Source of the DNA: Xiphias gladius
Taxonomy: Eukaryota; Chordata; Actinopteri; Istiophoriformes; Xiphiidae
Length of the DNA: 64,000 bases
Assembly (NCBI RefSeq): GCF_016859285.1
Contig: NC_053417.1
Coordinates: 19,905,206 to 19,969,205, forward strand
Direction of reading: 5' to 3'
Below are positions 61,022 to 64,000 of the stretch, in pieces. The notes under the pieces are model-generated. The model searched no databases and had not been told where the DNA came from. It saw only the letters and a program-made list of their open reading frames with translations. The position numbers and the translations under genes are program-made. How positions within the stretch are numbered: position 1 is the first letter of the stretch; each line of letters begins with the position of its first letter.

Positions 61022-61025
<4 letters not shown>
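60999..61025 (+). promoter_or_regulatory. 8-codon upstream ORF overlapping the wnt7a start
   Basis: ATG at 60999 opens eight codons and stops at TGA 61023-61025, sharing ATGA with the wnt7a ATG at 61022. If the 5'UTR includes it, ribosomes would finish exactly at the main start and could re-initiate. Confidence 0.5.

Positions 61026-64000
<2,975 letters not shown>

Overview
This is a vertebrate nuclear window, almost certainly from a teleost fish. The genes are split into many GT-AG exons, several introns are only 77-120 bp, the intervening DNA is AT-rich and full of long CA/TG microsatellites, and the predicted proteins resemble vertebrate BICD2, PTPDC1, FBXW12 and WNT7A closely enough to rebuild exon by exon. 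Three genes have complete coding sequences here and one is cut by the right edge. No RNA gene, CRISPR array, prophage or intact transposon was seen. All homology statements come from recalled human proteins, not from a search.

Layout. Positions 1-3960 are intergenic, with purine-rich tracts and a TG microsatellite but no supportable gene. bicd2 lies on the minus strand and fills most of the window. It has ten coding exons between 47851 (start) and 9528 (stop), giving 861 residues, and a probable 3'UTR of about 5.5 kb that ends near a polyadenylation signal at 3986-3991. Intron 1 (17.4 kb) and intron 2 (9.5 kb) hold most of the non-coding DNA. A CpG-rich segment at about 47600-48760 forms the bicd2 5' end and probably also a promoter for the opposite strand.

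The compact right end holds three more genes. ptpdc1 (plus, core exons 52416-55610) encodes a dual-specificity-like phosphatase with an intact HCHAGLGRTG loop. fbxw12 (minus, 59941-56178, ten exons, 474 residues) encodes an F-box/WD-repeat protein. wnt7a (plus, exons 1 and 2 at 61022-61855) runs off the right edge. ptpdc1 and fbxw12 converge, with polyadenylation signals about 55 bp apart. fbxw12 and wnt7a diverge from a 1.1-kb interval.

The genes do not form a pathway. BICD2 is a dynein cargo adaptor, PTPDC1 has been linked to centrosomes and cilia, FBXW12 is a putative SCF ubiquitin-ligase receptor and WNT7A is a secreted signal. The most useful leads are: a phase-compatible alternative last exon in bicd2 intron 9; a stop-free 111-bp intron inside the ptpdc1 catalytic loop; alternative ptpdc1 N-termini served by two acceptors 4 bp apart; a short upstream ORF whose stop overlaps the wnt7a start; and several near-perfect hairpins.
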